Assembly (NCBI RefSeq): GCF_003002925.1
Contig: NZ_PVTK01000007.1
Coordinates: 153,383 to 217,382 of the forward strand
From: Vreelandella songnenensis
Lineage (GTDB): Bacteria; Pseudomonadota; Gammaproteobacteria; Pseudomonadales; Halomonadaceae
DNA: 64,000 nucleotides
Direction of reading: 5' to 3'
Shown: positions 1-8,191 of the stretch, in pieces
How positions within the stretch are numbered: position 1 is the first letter of the stretch
How the letters are laid out: every line of letters starts with the position of its first letter
Notes under the pieces: generated by a model
Database searches by the model: none
What the model was told of the DNA's origin: nothing
What the model saw: the letters and a program-made list of their open reading frames with translations, nothing else
Made by a program: the position numbers and the translations under genes

Positions 1-747
1 TTCGCCGCGACGCTGATCATTGTGCTGTTATCGGTACCCATCGGGGTCTACAGCGCGATCAAGCCCCGCGCGGTCCTTTCACGCTTTTTCATGGGCGCGT
101 CGATCATCGGTATTTCCATTCCGGTATTTCTGACCGCCATTGTGCTCATCCAGATATTCTCCATCGGCATTACCGTCTCCCTCTTTCCGGAAAGTACCGG
201 TTGGGGCGCCTGGCTCAATGGCCTGCTCTCGACTCAGGGCAACATGCCGTCCTTCGGGCGTGGCTATGACCTGGTGCACGTTGTCGGCCACTGGGACACC
301 AATATGGCTTCCTGGGACGGGCTCAAGCACCTGGTACTGCCGGCCATTTCGCTGGCCTCCATCATGCTGCCGCTGTTTATCCGCCTGATCCGCGCGGAAA
401 TGATGGAAGTACTGCAGTCTGAGTACGTCAAGTACGCCCGCGCCAAGGGCATTTCCATGCGCCGCGTCTACTTCGTGCATGCGCTGAAGAACACCATGCT
501 GCCGGTCATTACCGTGGGTGGTGTGCAGATTGGCACCATGGTGGCCTACACCATCCTGACCGAGACCGTTTTCCAGTGGCCGGGCATGGGCCTGATGTTC
601 CTGGATGCGATCAACCGTGCCGATATCCCGCTTATCGTGGCCTATCTAATGATTGTCGGCGTCATTTTCGTGGTGACCAACACCATCGTGGATCTGATCT
701 ACGGCTTTGTGAACCCCACTGTAAAACTGACTGGTAAGCCCGCATGA
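1..747 (+). CDS. Oligopeptide/dipeptide ABC transporter permease, OppB/DppB type (5' end outside window)
   Basis: Inner-membrane permease of a peptide ABC importer. The reading frame is open from base 1, so the first part of the gene (N-terminal membrane segment and TM1) lies upstream of the window and 248 codons remain. Several hydrophobic segments are visible. The cytoplasmic EAA loop that docks the ATPase is at window codons 141-170, with EYVKYARAKG followed by HALKNTMLPVI. Its stop overlaps the next start by four bases (ATGA), which is typical of translational coupling. It is the first visible gene of a permease-permease-ATPase-ATPase operon. The substrate-binding protein is not seen and probably lies upstream. 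Substrate is inferred only from family. Confidence 0.93.
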   Translation, partial: FAATLIIVLLSVPIGVYSAIKPRAVLSRFFMGASIIGISIPVFLTAIVLIQIFSIGITVSLFPESTGWGAWLNGLLSTQGNMPSFGRGYDLVHVVGHWDTNMASWDGLKHLVLPAISLASIMLPLFIRLIRAEMMEVLQSEYVKYARAKGISMRRVYFVHALKNTMLPVITVGGVQIGTMVAYTILTETVFQWPGMGLMFLDAINRADIPLIVAYLMIVGVIFVVTNTIVDLIYGFVNPTVKLTGKPA

Positions 748-1685
748 CGATGACAACGAACAAGGCACCCAGCCGCCTGGATCGCTTTCGCGACTCCTTC
801 GTGTGGTACAGCTTCAAGCGCGACCGCACCGCGCAGCTCTGCCTGGCCGTTTTTCTCTGCCTGGTAGTGGCCGCCTTCTCGGCACCCTTGCTGGCCCCGA
901 CAGACCCTTACGACCTACGCCAGATCGATATCATGGCCTCGGAACTACCGCCTTTCTGGATCGATGGCGCCGATGAGCAGTACTCCCTGGGCACCGATGC
1001 CCAGGGTCGCGATCTGTGGTCGATCATTCTCTACGGCACCCGCGTGTCGCTATTGATCGGCTTTGGCGCGGTGATTCTCCAGGCGCTTCTAGGCGTGACC
1101 TTTGGCTTGATGGCGGGTTATCTGGGCGGGCGCGTGGATGCCTTCCTGATGCGCCTGGCGGATATCCAGCTCTCGTTCTCGACGCTGATGGTGGCCATCG
1201 TCGTCGGTGCCGTGGTCAAGGCGACCCTCGGCGGCGCATTCTACAGCCAGTACGCCGTGCTCATGCTGGTGCTGATCATCGGCCTGGCCGAGTGGCCGCA
1301 GTATGCGCGTACCGTGCGCGCCTCGGTTCTCGCCGAAAGGAGCAAGGAGTACGTGGATGCCGCCCGGGTCATGGGCCTGCGCAGCAAGCGGATCATGTTC
1401 CGCCACGTGCTGCCCAATACGCTTTCGCCGATTTTTGTCATCTCCACGGTGCAGATTGCCAACGCGATCATTTCTGAAGCGGCGCTTTCGTTTCTGGGTC
1501 TGGGTATGCCGGAAACCCATCCGTCACTGGGTTCGTTGATCAAGGCAGGGTTTGACTACATTCAGTCAGGCTCCTGGTGGATCACGCTGATCCCCGGTGC
1601 GGTACTGGTGGTGCTGGTGCTGTCTATCAATCTCCTGGGCGACTGGCTGCGCGATGTCATGAACCCACGACTCTACAAAGGCTGA
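744..1685 (+). CDS. Oligopeptide/dipeptide ABC transporter permease, OppC/DppC type
   Basis: Second inner-membrane permease of the peptide importer, 313 residues. A hydrophilic N-terminus is followed by TM1 (about residues 28-50), a periplasmic stretch containing LGTDAQGRDLWS, which is characteristic of the OppC/DppC N-terminal region, and then five more membrane segments. The EAA loop lies at about residues 202-232 (EYVDAARVMGL, then HVLPNTLSPIFV). The start overlaps the upstream permease stop. The gene for the first ATPase follows seven bases after its stop, supporting one transcript. Confidence 0.94.
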   Translation: MTMTTNKAPSRLDRFRDSFVWYSFKRDRTAQLCLAVFLCLVVAAFSAPLLAPTDPYDLRQIDIMASELPPFWIDGADEQYSLGTDAQGRDLWSIILYGTRVSLLIGFGAVILQALLGVTFGLMAGYLGGRVDAFLMRLADIQLSFSTLMVAIVVGAVVKATLGGAFYSQYAVLMLVLIIGLAEWPQYARTVRASVLAERSKEYVDAARVMGLRSKRIMFRHVLPNTLSPIFVISTVQIANAIISEAALSFLGLGMPETHPSLGSLIKAGFDYIQSGSWWITLIPGAVLVVLVLSINLLGDWLRDVMNPRLYKG

Positions 1686-1692
1686 GGACACC

Positions 1693-2709
1693 ATGGCATT
1701 ACTCGAAGTTTCCCAGTTGGATGTACGCTTCGCCCTGCGCCAGGGCGAAGTCAAGGCCATACGCGATGTGAGCTTTACCCTCGAGCGCGGCGAGCGCCTG
1801 GGGATCGTTGGCGAGTCCGGTGCGGGTAAATCCGTCGCGGCCTTTTCGCTTCTGAACCTGATTTCCAAGCCAGGCTTCATTGCCGGGGGCAGCATCCGCT
1901 TTGAAGGTCAGACGCTGAACACCATGTCCGAGCGCGGTCTGCGGAAAATTCGCGGCAACCGCATCTCGATGATCTTTCAGGATCCGATGATGACCCTGAA
2001 TCCGGTGCTCTCCATCGGCGAGCAGATGGTCGAGTGCCTGAAGGCGCACCGACGCATCTCCTCGCGGGAGGCGCGCGCCATTGCGCTGGACAAGCTGCGT
2101 CAGGTGCAGATTCCCTCGCCGGAAAAGCGTCTGGACCAGTACCCCCACGAGCTCTCCGGCGGGATGCGTCAGCGCATCATCATCGCCATCGCCCTGCTGC
2201 TCGACCCGGACATCATCATTGCCGATGAGCCAACCACCGCACTGGATGTCACCATTCAGGCGGAGATCATGGCGCTGCTGCTGGACCTGTGTGAGCAGCA
2301 CAACGTCGGCCTGATCCTGATCACCCATGACCTTGGCGTGGTAAGCCAGGTGACCCAGCGCATGCTGGTCATGTACGCCGGCCGGGTGATCGAACAGGGC
2401 CCGACGCGGGAGATCATCAACGACCCTCAGCACCCCTATACTCAAGGGCTGATCAACGCCCTGCCCCAGATGGCAACACCGGGCGAGAAGCTCAACCAGA
2501 TTCGCGGCAGCATGCCGTCGCTTTCCAATCTGCCGAGCGGCTGCGCCTTCCATCCGCGCTGCGACTTCATCAAACGCGCCGATGGGCAGACGCGTCCTGC
2601 CTGCGTCGAGCAGGTGCCCGGTTTCGTACAGACCGGTAACTGTCAGGTGGCCTGCCACATGGTGGCGGAGCTGCTGGAAGATCGTCGCTTGAAGGAGGAG
2701 AGCCAATGA
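1693..2709 (+). CDS. Peptide ABC transporter ATP-binding protein, OppD/DppD type
   Basis: Cytoplasmic ATPase of the peptide importer, 338 residues. Walker A GESGAGKS is at residues 40-47. The Q-loop (MIFQDPMMTLNP), ABC signature LSGGMRQR (about 154) and Walker B IIIADEPTTALD (about 175) follow, then the switch histidine in LILITHDLG. The C-terminal oligopeptide-transporter extension is present (GCAFHPRCDF) with the cysteines that bind an iron-sulfur cluster in characterised relatives. The stop overlaps the following ATPase start by four bases. Confidence 0.94.
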   Translation: MALLEVSQLDVRFALRQGEVKAIRDVSFTLERGERLGIVGESGAGKSVAAFSLLNLISKPGFIAGGSIRFEGQTLNTMSERGLRKIRGNRISMIFQDPMMTLNPVLSIGEQMVECLKAHRRISSREARAIALDKLRQVQIPSPEKRLDQYPHELSGGMRQRIIIAIALLLDPDIIIADEPTTALDVTIQAEIMALLLDLCEQHNVGLILITHDLGVVSQVTQRMLVMYAGRVIEQGPTREIINDPQHPYTQGLINALPQMATPGEKLNQIRGSMPSLSNLPSGCAFHPRCDFIKRADGQTRPACVEQVPGFVQTGNCQVACHMVAELLEDRRLKEESQ

Positions 2710-3773
2710 GTGCCCAGGCAAGTGCGGCGGCCGTGAATCATATTCCCGCTGAAAACGTTGAAACCGCCACCCCGCTGCTGCAGATTCGTGATCTGAAAAA
2801 GCGCTTCTCGCTCTCCGGTGATTTTCTCGAGCAGCTGCGTTTCAAGGGCGGCAAGCTTGTTCGCCACCAGGAGCACGTGCATGCCATCAACGGCGTAAAC
2901 CTGGACATCAGCCGCGGCGAAGCCCTGTGCGTGGTGGGCGAATCCGGTTGCGGCAAGTCCACCGTGGCGCGCACGGTCATGGGGCTTTTGAGCCCTTCCG
3001 AGGGCGAGATCCACTACGACGGCCAGCGGATCGACAACTTGAGTTCGCGCCAGCTGCTGCCCTATCGCAAGCGCATGCAGATGATCTTCCAGAACCCTTA
3101 CGCGTCGCTGAACCCGCGCATGACCATTCAGCAGACCCTGGAAGAGCCGCTGCGCCTGCACCACCCCAAGTGGAACCGCCAGCAGATTGCCGACAAGGTC
3201 GAAGAGGTAATGCGCTCGGTAGGTATCGACCCGGACTGGGGCAAGCGCTTTGGCCATGAGTTTTCCGGCGGCCAGCGTCAACGTATCGCCATTGCCCGGG
3301 CCCTTGCCGTGGACCCGGAGTTTATCGTGGCCGATGAGCCCATCTCGGCACTGGATGTCTCCATCCAGGCGCAGGTACTCAACCTGCTCATGGAAGCCCA
3401 GCACGCGCGTAACCTGACCTATCTGTTCATCACCCACGACCTGGCCGTGGTCGAGCACTTCGGTACCCGAGTGGCGGTAATGTACCTGGGTACGGTGTGT
3501 GAAATAGCCACCACGGCCACGCTGTTTGCCAAGCCGCGTCACCCCTATACCCAGGCGCTGCTCTCCTCCATTCCACGTCTGGAAGATGACCGCCCGCAGC
3601 ATATCCGGCTGGAAGGCGAAGTGCCGACACCGGTACACCTGCCCAGTGGCTGCGTGTTCCACGGCCGCTGCCCGTATGCCAATGCGCGCTGCCGCCAGGA
3701 GATCCCGCTGTTACAGATGCAGAATGACGGCACTCGCGTTGCGTGCCACGCTGTTGAAGAAGGCCGCTTATGA
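2706..3773 (+). CDS. Peptide ABC transporter ATP-binding protein, OppF/DppF type
   Basis: Second ATPase of the importer, 355 residues; it forms a heterodimer with the OppD-type subunit in the family. It has a longer N-terminus (about 25 residues) before the ABC domain. Walker A GESGCGKST starts at about residue 78. Signature FSGGQRQR, Walker B FIVADEPISALD and the switch histidine in LFITHDLA are intact. The C-terminal zinc/iron-sulfur type extension is present (GCVFHGRCPYA). This is the last gene of the transporter operon. Confidence 0.94.
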   Translation: MSAQASAAAVNHIPAENVETATPLLQIRDLKKRFSLSGDFLEQLRFKGGKLVRHQEHVHAINGVNLDISRGEALCVVGESGCGKSTVARTVMGLLSPSEGEIHYDGQRIDNLSSRQLLPYRKRMQMIFQNPYASLNPRMTIQQTLEEPLRLHHPKWNRQQIADKVEEVMRSVGIDPDWGKRFGHEFSGGQRQRIAIARALAVDPEFIVADEPISALDVSIQAQVLNLLMEAQHARNLTYLFITHDLAVVEHFGTRVAVMYLGTVCEIATTATLFAKPRHPYTQALLSSIPRLEDDRPQHIRLEGEVPTPVHLPSGCVFHGRCPYANARCRQEIPLLQMQNDGTRVACHAVEEGRL

Positions 3774-3822
3774 ATCGCGGCGCTTCAGGTGCGAGGCACG
3801 CCACATCACTGCGAGGTAAGGC

Positions 3823-4752
3823 ATGGAAATTCGCTGGCTAGAAGACTTTATCGCCCTGGCCAGAACTCGGCATTTTTCACGCGCAGCAGATGATCAACAC
3901 GTTACCCAGCCTACCTTCTCTCGGCGCATCAAGCTTCTGGAAGAGGAAATGGGGGTAACGTTGATCAATCGCCAGACGCTACCGCTTTCACTGACCCCGG
4001 CCGGCGAGGAGTTTCTCACCCTGTGCGAGCAGGTCACCGACCGGGTACGACTGACCCGCGAGCGTCTGCGTGAAATCAGTGCAGGCCAGCAGCGGCGTAT
4101 CATGGTCGCCGCGCCGCAAAGCCTGCTGGCCCATTTCCTGCCGGAGTGGCTCGCCTCCTCGGGTTGGGAAAACCGGGTACAGCCCTACTTGCGCGCTACC
4201 GGCTGGATCGCTCACGACTACTTTCAGGCCCTGGCGCGCGCCGAATGCGACCTGGCCATCTGCTACTGGCCCGTAGGGCGCTGTGACCTGGATATTGATA
4301 CCAGCGACTGCCATCACCGGGTAATTGGCCACGAACGGCTGATTCCCGTCACCGGCGTCACCGCCCAAGGGGAGCCCCACGCCGTGCTGCCCGGAACGCG
4401 CCAGCAGCCCACGCCCTGGCTTGCCTACCCCAAGCGCGGCCTGCTGGGCTCGGCCATCAAGGCGCATCTGGCAAGGCTTCCTCAGAGCACGCATTTGATT
4501 GCGCAGAGTGAAAACCTGTACGCCGCGGGTATAAAGGAGCTTTTGCTGCTGGGCTACGGCATGAGCTGGCTACCCGAGCGCTGTGTGTCAACGGAACTGG
4601 CCGAAGGCACGCTGGTGCGCGCCGGCGATAGCCGCTGGGACGTACCCATGGAGCTTCGCCTCTACCGCCATCAAAAGCAGCATCATGCCGAACTCGATGG
4701 CCTCTGGGGTGAGCTCCCCTCGTCGTCAAGCTATTCACGCAGTCAGTCATAA
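3823..4752 (+). CDS. LysR-family transcriptional regulator, HypT (YjiE)-like
   Basis: DNA-binding regulator of 309 residues. The N-terminal winged helix-turn-helix (residues 1-62) contains FSRAADDQHVTQPTFSRRIK, and the remainder is the type 2 periplasmic-binding effector fold. The opening residues and the FSRAA...QP.FSRR pattern resemble E. coli HypT, the hypochlorite-responsive LysR protein, more than typical amino-acid regulators. That assignment is by memory of the family and is tentative. It lies 49 bases after the peptide importer and 33 bases before a prolidase gene, all on the same strand, so it may control one or both. Confidence 0.85.
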   Translation: MEIRWLEDFIALARTRHFSRAADDQHVTQPTFSRRIKLLEEEMGVTLINRQTLPLSLTPAGEEFLTLCEQVTDRVRLTRERLREISAGQQRRIMVAAPQSLLAHFLPEWLASSGWENRVQPYLRATGWIAHDYFQALARAECDLAICYWPVGRCDLDIDTSDCHHRVIGHERLIPVTGVTAQGEPHAVLPGTRQQPTPWLAYPKRGLLGSAIKAHLARLPQSTHLIAQSENLYAAGIKELLLLGYGMSWLPERCVSTELAEGTLVRAGDSRWDVPMELRLYRHQKQHHAELDGLWGELPSSSSYSRSQS

Positions 4753-4785
4753 ACCGTCGATAAGACCGCCAACAGGACCCCCTGC

Positions 4786-6084
4786 ATGTCAGCAACCTTA
4801 TTCAATCAGCAGCTTGAACATATTGCCCACCTACAGCGCGAGTACGACGCGCTGCTGGCGCAGCACGGCTTTGATAGCCTGGCTATCTACAGCGGCCACG
4901 CCGCCATGCATTTTGCTGATGACCACGCGGCTTCTTTTCAATCTTACGGGCATTTCATGCACTGGGTGGGGCTTGCGGACGTGCAGCACAGCTGGCTGGT
5001 CATCCAGCCCGGCAAACGGCCGCAGCTGCACCTCTATGCACCGGATGATTTCTGGCATCTCACGACTCAATTACCGGATGAGCCCTGGGTATCCGCACTG
5101 GATATTAAGCTTTGCACCCGCCGAACCACGCCATCACTTGATGGCAAGGCAGCGGTGATCGGTGACGTGGCCAGCCTGCCGCAAGACACGCAACAAGCGC
5201 TGAACGCCGAGCGCGCTCCTGATGCGCTGATGCGCAGCCTGGATGAGCTGCGCGTAACGAAAACACCTTATGAGATCGCCTGCCTGCGTGAAGCCAACCG
5301 CCTGGCCATGGCCGGCCATCAGGCAGCCCAGGCCGCGTTCATTGGTGCTTCAGGAGAGCTGGATATCCAGCTTGCCTACCTGGCGGCCAGCCGTCAGCGT
5401 GAATCGCTGGTGCCCTATCAAAATATCATTGGCCTCAACGAGCACGCCGGCGTATTGCACTACCAGCACTACGAACTGACCCCACCCAAGCAGCGCTTCA
5501 GCCTGCTGGTGGATGCCGGGCGACGTTTCAGAGGCTACTGCGCGGATATTACGCGTGCTTATGCTGGCGCTGACGCCCCTGAGGCGTTTGCGGAACTGGT
5601 CACAGCGCTGCACGGTTTGAAGGATGAGCTAGTCTACAGTATCGCGCCGGGAGTGGATTTTGTCGCTCTGCACGAACGCATGCATGAGCATCTGGCAGAA
5701 ATACTGGTGGCTCACGACCTCTTCAAGGGCACCCCGGAACAGGCGGTAACAGACGGGGTTACACGCGCCTTCTGTCCACATGGGCTTGGCCACCTGCTGG
5801 GGATTCAAGTTCACGATGTGGCGGGCCTTCGTCATCCGGATGGCTCGCCCGCGCCAGCACCACAAGACCACCCGGCCCTGCGCCTGACCCGCACACTACG
5901 CCCAGGCATGGTCGTAACCATTGAGCCGGGGCTCTACTTCATTCCCATGCTTTTAGAGCCGCTGCGTGATAAAGCGCTGCCCGTTAACTGGGCGCTGATC
6001 GATGAGCTACTGCCCTGCGGCGGAATCCGCATCGAAGATAACGTACTGGTGACTGAAAGCGGTCACGATAACCTGACGCCCTGA
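4786..6084 (+). CDS. pepQ: M24-family metallopeptidase, Xaa-Pro dipeptidase (prolidase)
   Basis: Cytosolic dimetal enzyme that hydrolyses X-Pro dipeptides, 432 residues, close to the length of E. coli PepQ. The N-terminal creatinase-like domain is followed by the pita-bread domain. All five expected metal ligands can be found: Asp in LLVDAGRR (about 242) and ADITRAY (about 253), His in CPHGLGHL (about 331), Glu in TIEPGLYF (about 380) and Glu in GIRIEDNV (about 417). It lies downstream of a peptide importer and a LysR gene on the same strand, which fits use of imported proline peptides. Relatives also act on organophosphates. Confidence 0.9.
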   Translation: MSATLFNQQLEHIAHLQREYDALLAQHGFDSLAIYSGHAAMHFADDHAASFQSYGHFMHWVGLADVQHSWLVIQPGKRPQLHLYAPDDFWHLTTQLPDEPWVSALDIKLCTRRTTPSLDGKAAVIGDVASLPQDTQQALNAERAPDALMRSLDELRVTKTPYEIACLREANRLAMAGHQAAQAAFIGASGELDIQLAYLAASRQRESLVPYQNIIGLNEHAGVLHYQHYELTPPKQRFSLLVDAGRRFRGYCADITRAYAGADAPEAFAELVTALHGLKDELVYSIAPGVDFVALHERMHEHLAEILVAHDLFKGTPEQAVTDGVTRAFCPHGLGHLLGIQVHDVAGLRHPDGSPAPAPQDHPALRLTRTLRPGMVVTIEPGLYFIPMLLEPLRDKALPVNWALIDELLPCGGIRIEDNVLVTESGHDNLTP

Positions 6085-6120
6085 GACGGCCCCCAGCCCG
6101 AATCGGGCTGGCTATTCACC

Positions 6121-6151
6121 TACAAAAACACCCGGCGCAAGGCCGGGTGTT
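6121..6151 (-). terminator. Intrinsic terminator of the ompW-like gene
   Basis: A perfect 10-bp stem (AACACCCGGC/GCCGGGTGTT, 6127-6136 with 6142-6151) encloses a five-base loop. Read on the minus strand it is followed by TTTTTG. It lies 26 bases past the stop of the minus-strand outer-membrane gene, so it is its rho-independent terminator. Confidence 0.85.
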
Positions 6152-6176
6152 GAGTAACTCTTCTACTGGTTGACGC

Positions 6177-6785
6177 TTAGAAGCGCAGTGTAACACCGCC
6201 ACCCACTGTCAGCGGATCCATATCCACTTTACCGACGGTATCACCACCAGTGCGGATATCGGAGCTGACGTCTGCATAGCTTGCAAAGCTGTTCAGCGAT
6301 ACGTTGTCAGTAACCGCCAGATCAACACCTACCTGACCGATGGCACCATAGCTTGCCTTGACATCAACGTCGCTCGGCTCGCCGGAGAAACGCGTGTAGT
6401 TCAAGCCAGCACCTACATAGGGCTGAACACGTGAATCCATGCCACCCAGCGGATAGTAGTTCACCAGCAGGTTGACCGGCAGACGATCGATGCTGCCAAT
6501 ACCGCCAGCAAGATCGGTATTCAGTTCGTGTTCAAACTTCTCGGAACTGTTCAGCTCGAGGCCAACTTTATCAGTGAACAGGTAACCGGCGCCGAAAGTG
6601 AAGCCGCTTTCGTTTTGAACGTTGAGCGAGTCGCCTGCGATATTGCCATTGCCTGAACCGGTATCGGTCTTGGCGTAGCCACCACGAACGAATGCATCAC
6701 CCGCGTTATAGGCTAGCGCTGCCTGGCTTGCCAGCACAAAGCCAGCAGTCATCACAGCGGCAGAAATCAATTTTACGTTGCGCAT
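6177..6785 (-). CDS. ompW: OmpW-family outer membrane protein
   Basis: Small eight-stranded outer-membrane beta-barrel, 202 residues. The signal peptide runs from the start to about residue 25, with cleavage after SQAALA. The mature protein has alternating strands typical of OmpW: GDAFVRGGYAK near the N-terminus, LPVNLLVNYYPLG, VQPYVGAGLNYT in the middle, and a C-terminal strand ending VTLRF with the terminal Phe recognised by the Bam machinery. The start is supported by AGAGGA seven bases upstream. The gene is monocistronic with its own terminator. OmpW channels carry small hydrophobic compounds and respond to stress in enterics; no function is proven here. Confidence 0.92.
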   Translation of the reverse strand: MRNVKLISAAVMTAGFVLASQAALAYNAGDAFVRGGYAKTDTGSGNGNIAGDSLNVQNESGFTFGAGYLFTDKVGLELNSSEKFEHELNTDLAGGIGSIDRLPVNLLVNYYPLGGMDSRVQPYVGAGLNYTRFSGEPSDVDVKASYGAIGQVGVDLAVTDNVSLNSFASYADVSSDIRTGGDTVGKVDMDPLTVGGGVTLRF

Positions 6786-6928
6786 ATGTCAATCCTCTTT
6801 GCTTTTTAGCTGGGACAAGCGCCGGACAACCGGCTTACCTATACAATGTATACTATTCGAACACTGTTTCCAAATATTTTGTTGTTTTTTTGTTATAGGT
6901 TTGTACAGGATCAACTTTTATCAAGCAT

Positions 6929-6953
6929 AAAAAAAGACCTCCCGAAGGAGGCC
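6929..6953 (-). terminator. Strong orphan intrinsic terminator
   Basis: On the minus strand the sequence reads GGCCTCC-TTCG-GGAGGTC followed by seven T residues. That is a seven-pair stem (one G-U pair) capped by a UUCG tetraloop. No annotated minus-strand gene precedes it: the next gene to the right (7304) is on the plus strand. It therefore suggests a short non-coding transcript ending here. Confidence 0.75.
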
Positions 6954-7078
6954 TAGGTGGAGCACGCCAGCTCACTCTATGTATCGCTCAGTCAATTTGC
7001 CCTGGCGATATAGCAAAGAAGGGAGAGCACTCACTATCGTGGTCGATATCGATGCCAATGACTCTATTCATTTGCTGC
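6929..7078 (-). ncRNA. Candidate small RNA upstream of ompW
   Basis: Inferred from the strong terminator at 6929-6953 and a consensus -10 box (TATAAT on the minus strand at 7085-7090); a clear -35 box was not found. A transcript of about 150 nt would start near 7078. It lies between ompW and a plus-strand dehydrogenase gene. The 5' boundary is a guess. The identity of the RNA is unknown. Confidence 0.3.
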
Positions 7079-7233
7079 TTGGTAATTATATTGCGATCTA
7101 CGTGCCAAAAAATTATTTATCCTTAAAATACAATAAGTTAAATATTTTTACTATTGATACTATACTGAGTAGTCTGGAAATATGGGTAAAAGCGCACCAG
7201 CGCGGCGCACCTTTTACCGTTTTGCCTCATTAA
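6979..7233 (+). CDS. Doubtful small open reading frame
   Basis: An 84-codon frame in a locally AT-rich stretch. The translation has no recognisable domain, signal peptide or membrane segment, and codon choice differs from the neighbouring genes. It overlaps the candidate small RNA on the other strand. There is no clear ribosome-binding site. It is listed only because the gap between ompW and the dehydrogenase gene is otherwise empty. Confidence 0.15.
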   Translation: MYRSVNLPWRYSKEGRALTIVVDIDANDSIHLLLGNYIAIYVPKNYLSLKYNKLNIFTIDTILSSLEIWVKAHQRGAPFTVLPH

Positions 7234-7303
7234 GCATCACCTAATCCTTGCGGCAACTACTTCACAGCTAATGACCAGTTGACACTACATAGGCAACACT
7301 TTC

Positions 7304-8068
7304 ATGACACAACCTCACACCTATTACATTACCGGCGGTGCTCAGGGCATTGGCCTGGGTATCGCGCAAACGTTATTGTCCGAAGGCCATCAGGTCGCCA
7401 TCACCGACATCGATAAAGAAGCGCTCGACGCGGCAGTTGAACGATTGCCCAACCGCCAACAGCTATTGGCCCTGCAGGCGGACGCAGGCATTGAGACACA
7501 GGTAGTAAAGAGTCTTGAAGAGACCGTCAGCCGCTTTGGCCGCCTGGACGGCATCGTGCACAACGCAGGCATCGCCGACCCTTTTCACGGTCCGGTCGAG
7601 CAGCTTTCACTGGACACCTGGCAGGCCTACCTGAACACCAACCTTACCGGGGCGTTCCTTTGCGCCAAACACGGTGCCCCGTATCTACGTGCTCAGGGCG
7701 GCAGTATCGTGCTGATGGCATCCTCCCGCGCGATCCAGTCCGAGCCGGATACCGAAGCCTACGCCGCCAGTAAAGGCGGTATTGTGGCCCTGACCCACGC
7801 ACTGGCGGTCAGTCTCGGCCCGGATATTCGCGTGAATGCGGTAAGCCCCGGCTGGATAGAAGTCGGCAACTGGCAAAAACCCGCCGGGCAACAGCCCGTC
7901 GAGCACCGCGCCATTGACCGTGCGCAGCATCCCGTTGGACGCGTTGGCACGCCGGAGGATATCGGCGCGCTGACCCGCTTTCTGCTCTCCGAAGAGGCCA
8001 GCTTTATCACCGGCCAGAACGTCGTGGCGGACGGCGGCATGACGCGCAAGATGGTCTACGCCGAGTAG
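7304..8068 (+). CDS. SDR-family oxidoreductase
   Basis: Classical short-chain dehydrogenase/reductase of 254 residues, NAD(P)-dependent and cytosolic. The cofactor motif TGGAQGIG is at residues 10-17 and NAG (in VHNAGIA) is near residue 88. The catalytic Ser is in LMASSRA (about 140) and Tyr153/Lys157 lie in AYAASKGG. The C-terminal VVADGGMT motif is present. An acidic residue after beta-2 (ITDIDKEA) favours NAD over NADP in the family. The substrate cannot be inferred. The gene stands alone, with a MoxR operon starting about 120 bases downstream. Confidence 0.9.
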   Translation: MTQPHTYYITGGAQGIGLGIAQTLLSEGHQVAITDIDKEALDAAVERLPNRQQLLALQADAGIETQVVKSLEETVSRFGRLDGIVHNAGIADPFHGPVEQLSLDTWQAYLNTNLTGAFLCAKHGAPYLRAQGGSIVLMASSRAIQSEPDTEAYAASKGGIVALTHALAVSLGPDIRVNAVSPGWIEVGNWQKPAGQQPVEHRAIDRAQHPVGRVGTPEDIGALTRFLLSEEASFITGQNVVADGGMTRKMVYAE

Positions 8069-8191
8069 CGAAAACGACGCTGAAAAACGGCCAATCATGA
8101 TGGCCCAGGCGCACCGCTTGGCCTGGGCGGCCAGCCTCACGTACACTTGTTTGAATCTCTATTTCAAGACTCAACAAGCCGAGGCCCTTTC

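Noticed and set aside
1699..2721. 340-codon open frame antisense to the OppD-type gene
   Set aside because: Complete overlap with an intact ATPase gene; no recognisable domain.
6093..6111. Perfect CCAGCCCG/CGGGCTGG hairpin after pepQ as a plus-strand terminator
   Set aside because: No T-run follows; the loop is only three bases. It may help end the mRNA but cannot be called an intrinsic terminator.
8103..8128. GCCCAGGC/GCCTGGGC inverted repeat after the dehydrogenase gene
   Set aside because: No T-run and close to the next gene; not enough to call a terminator or operator.
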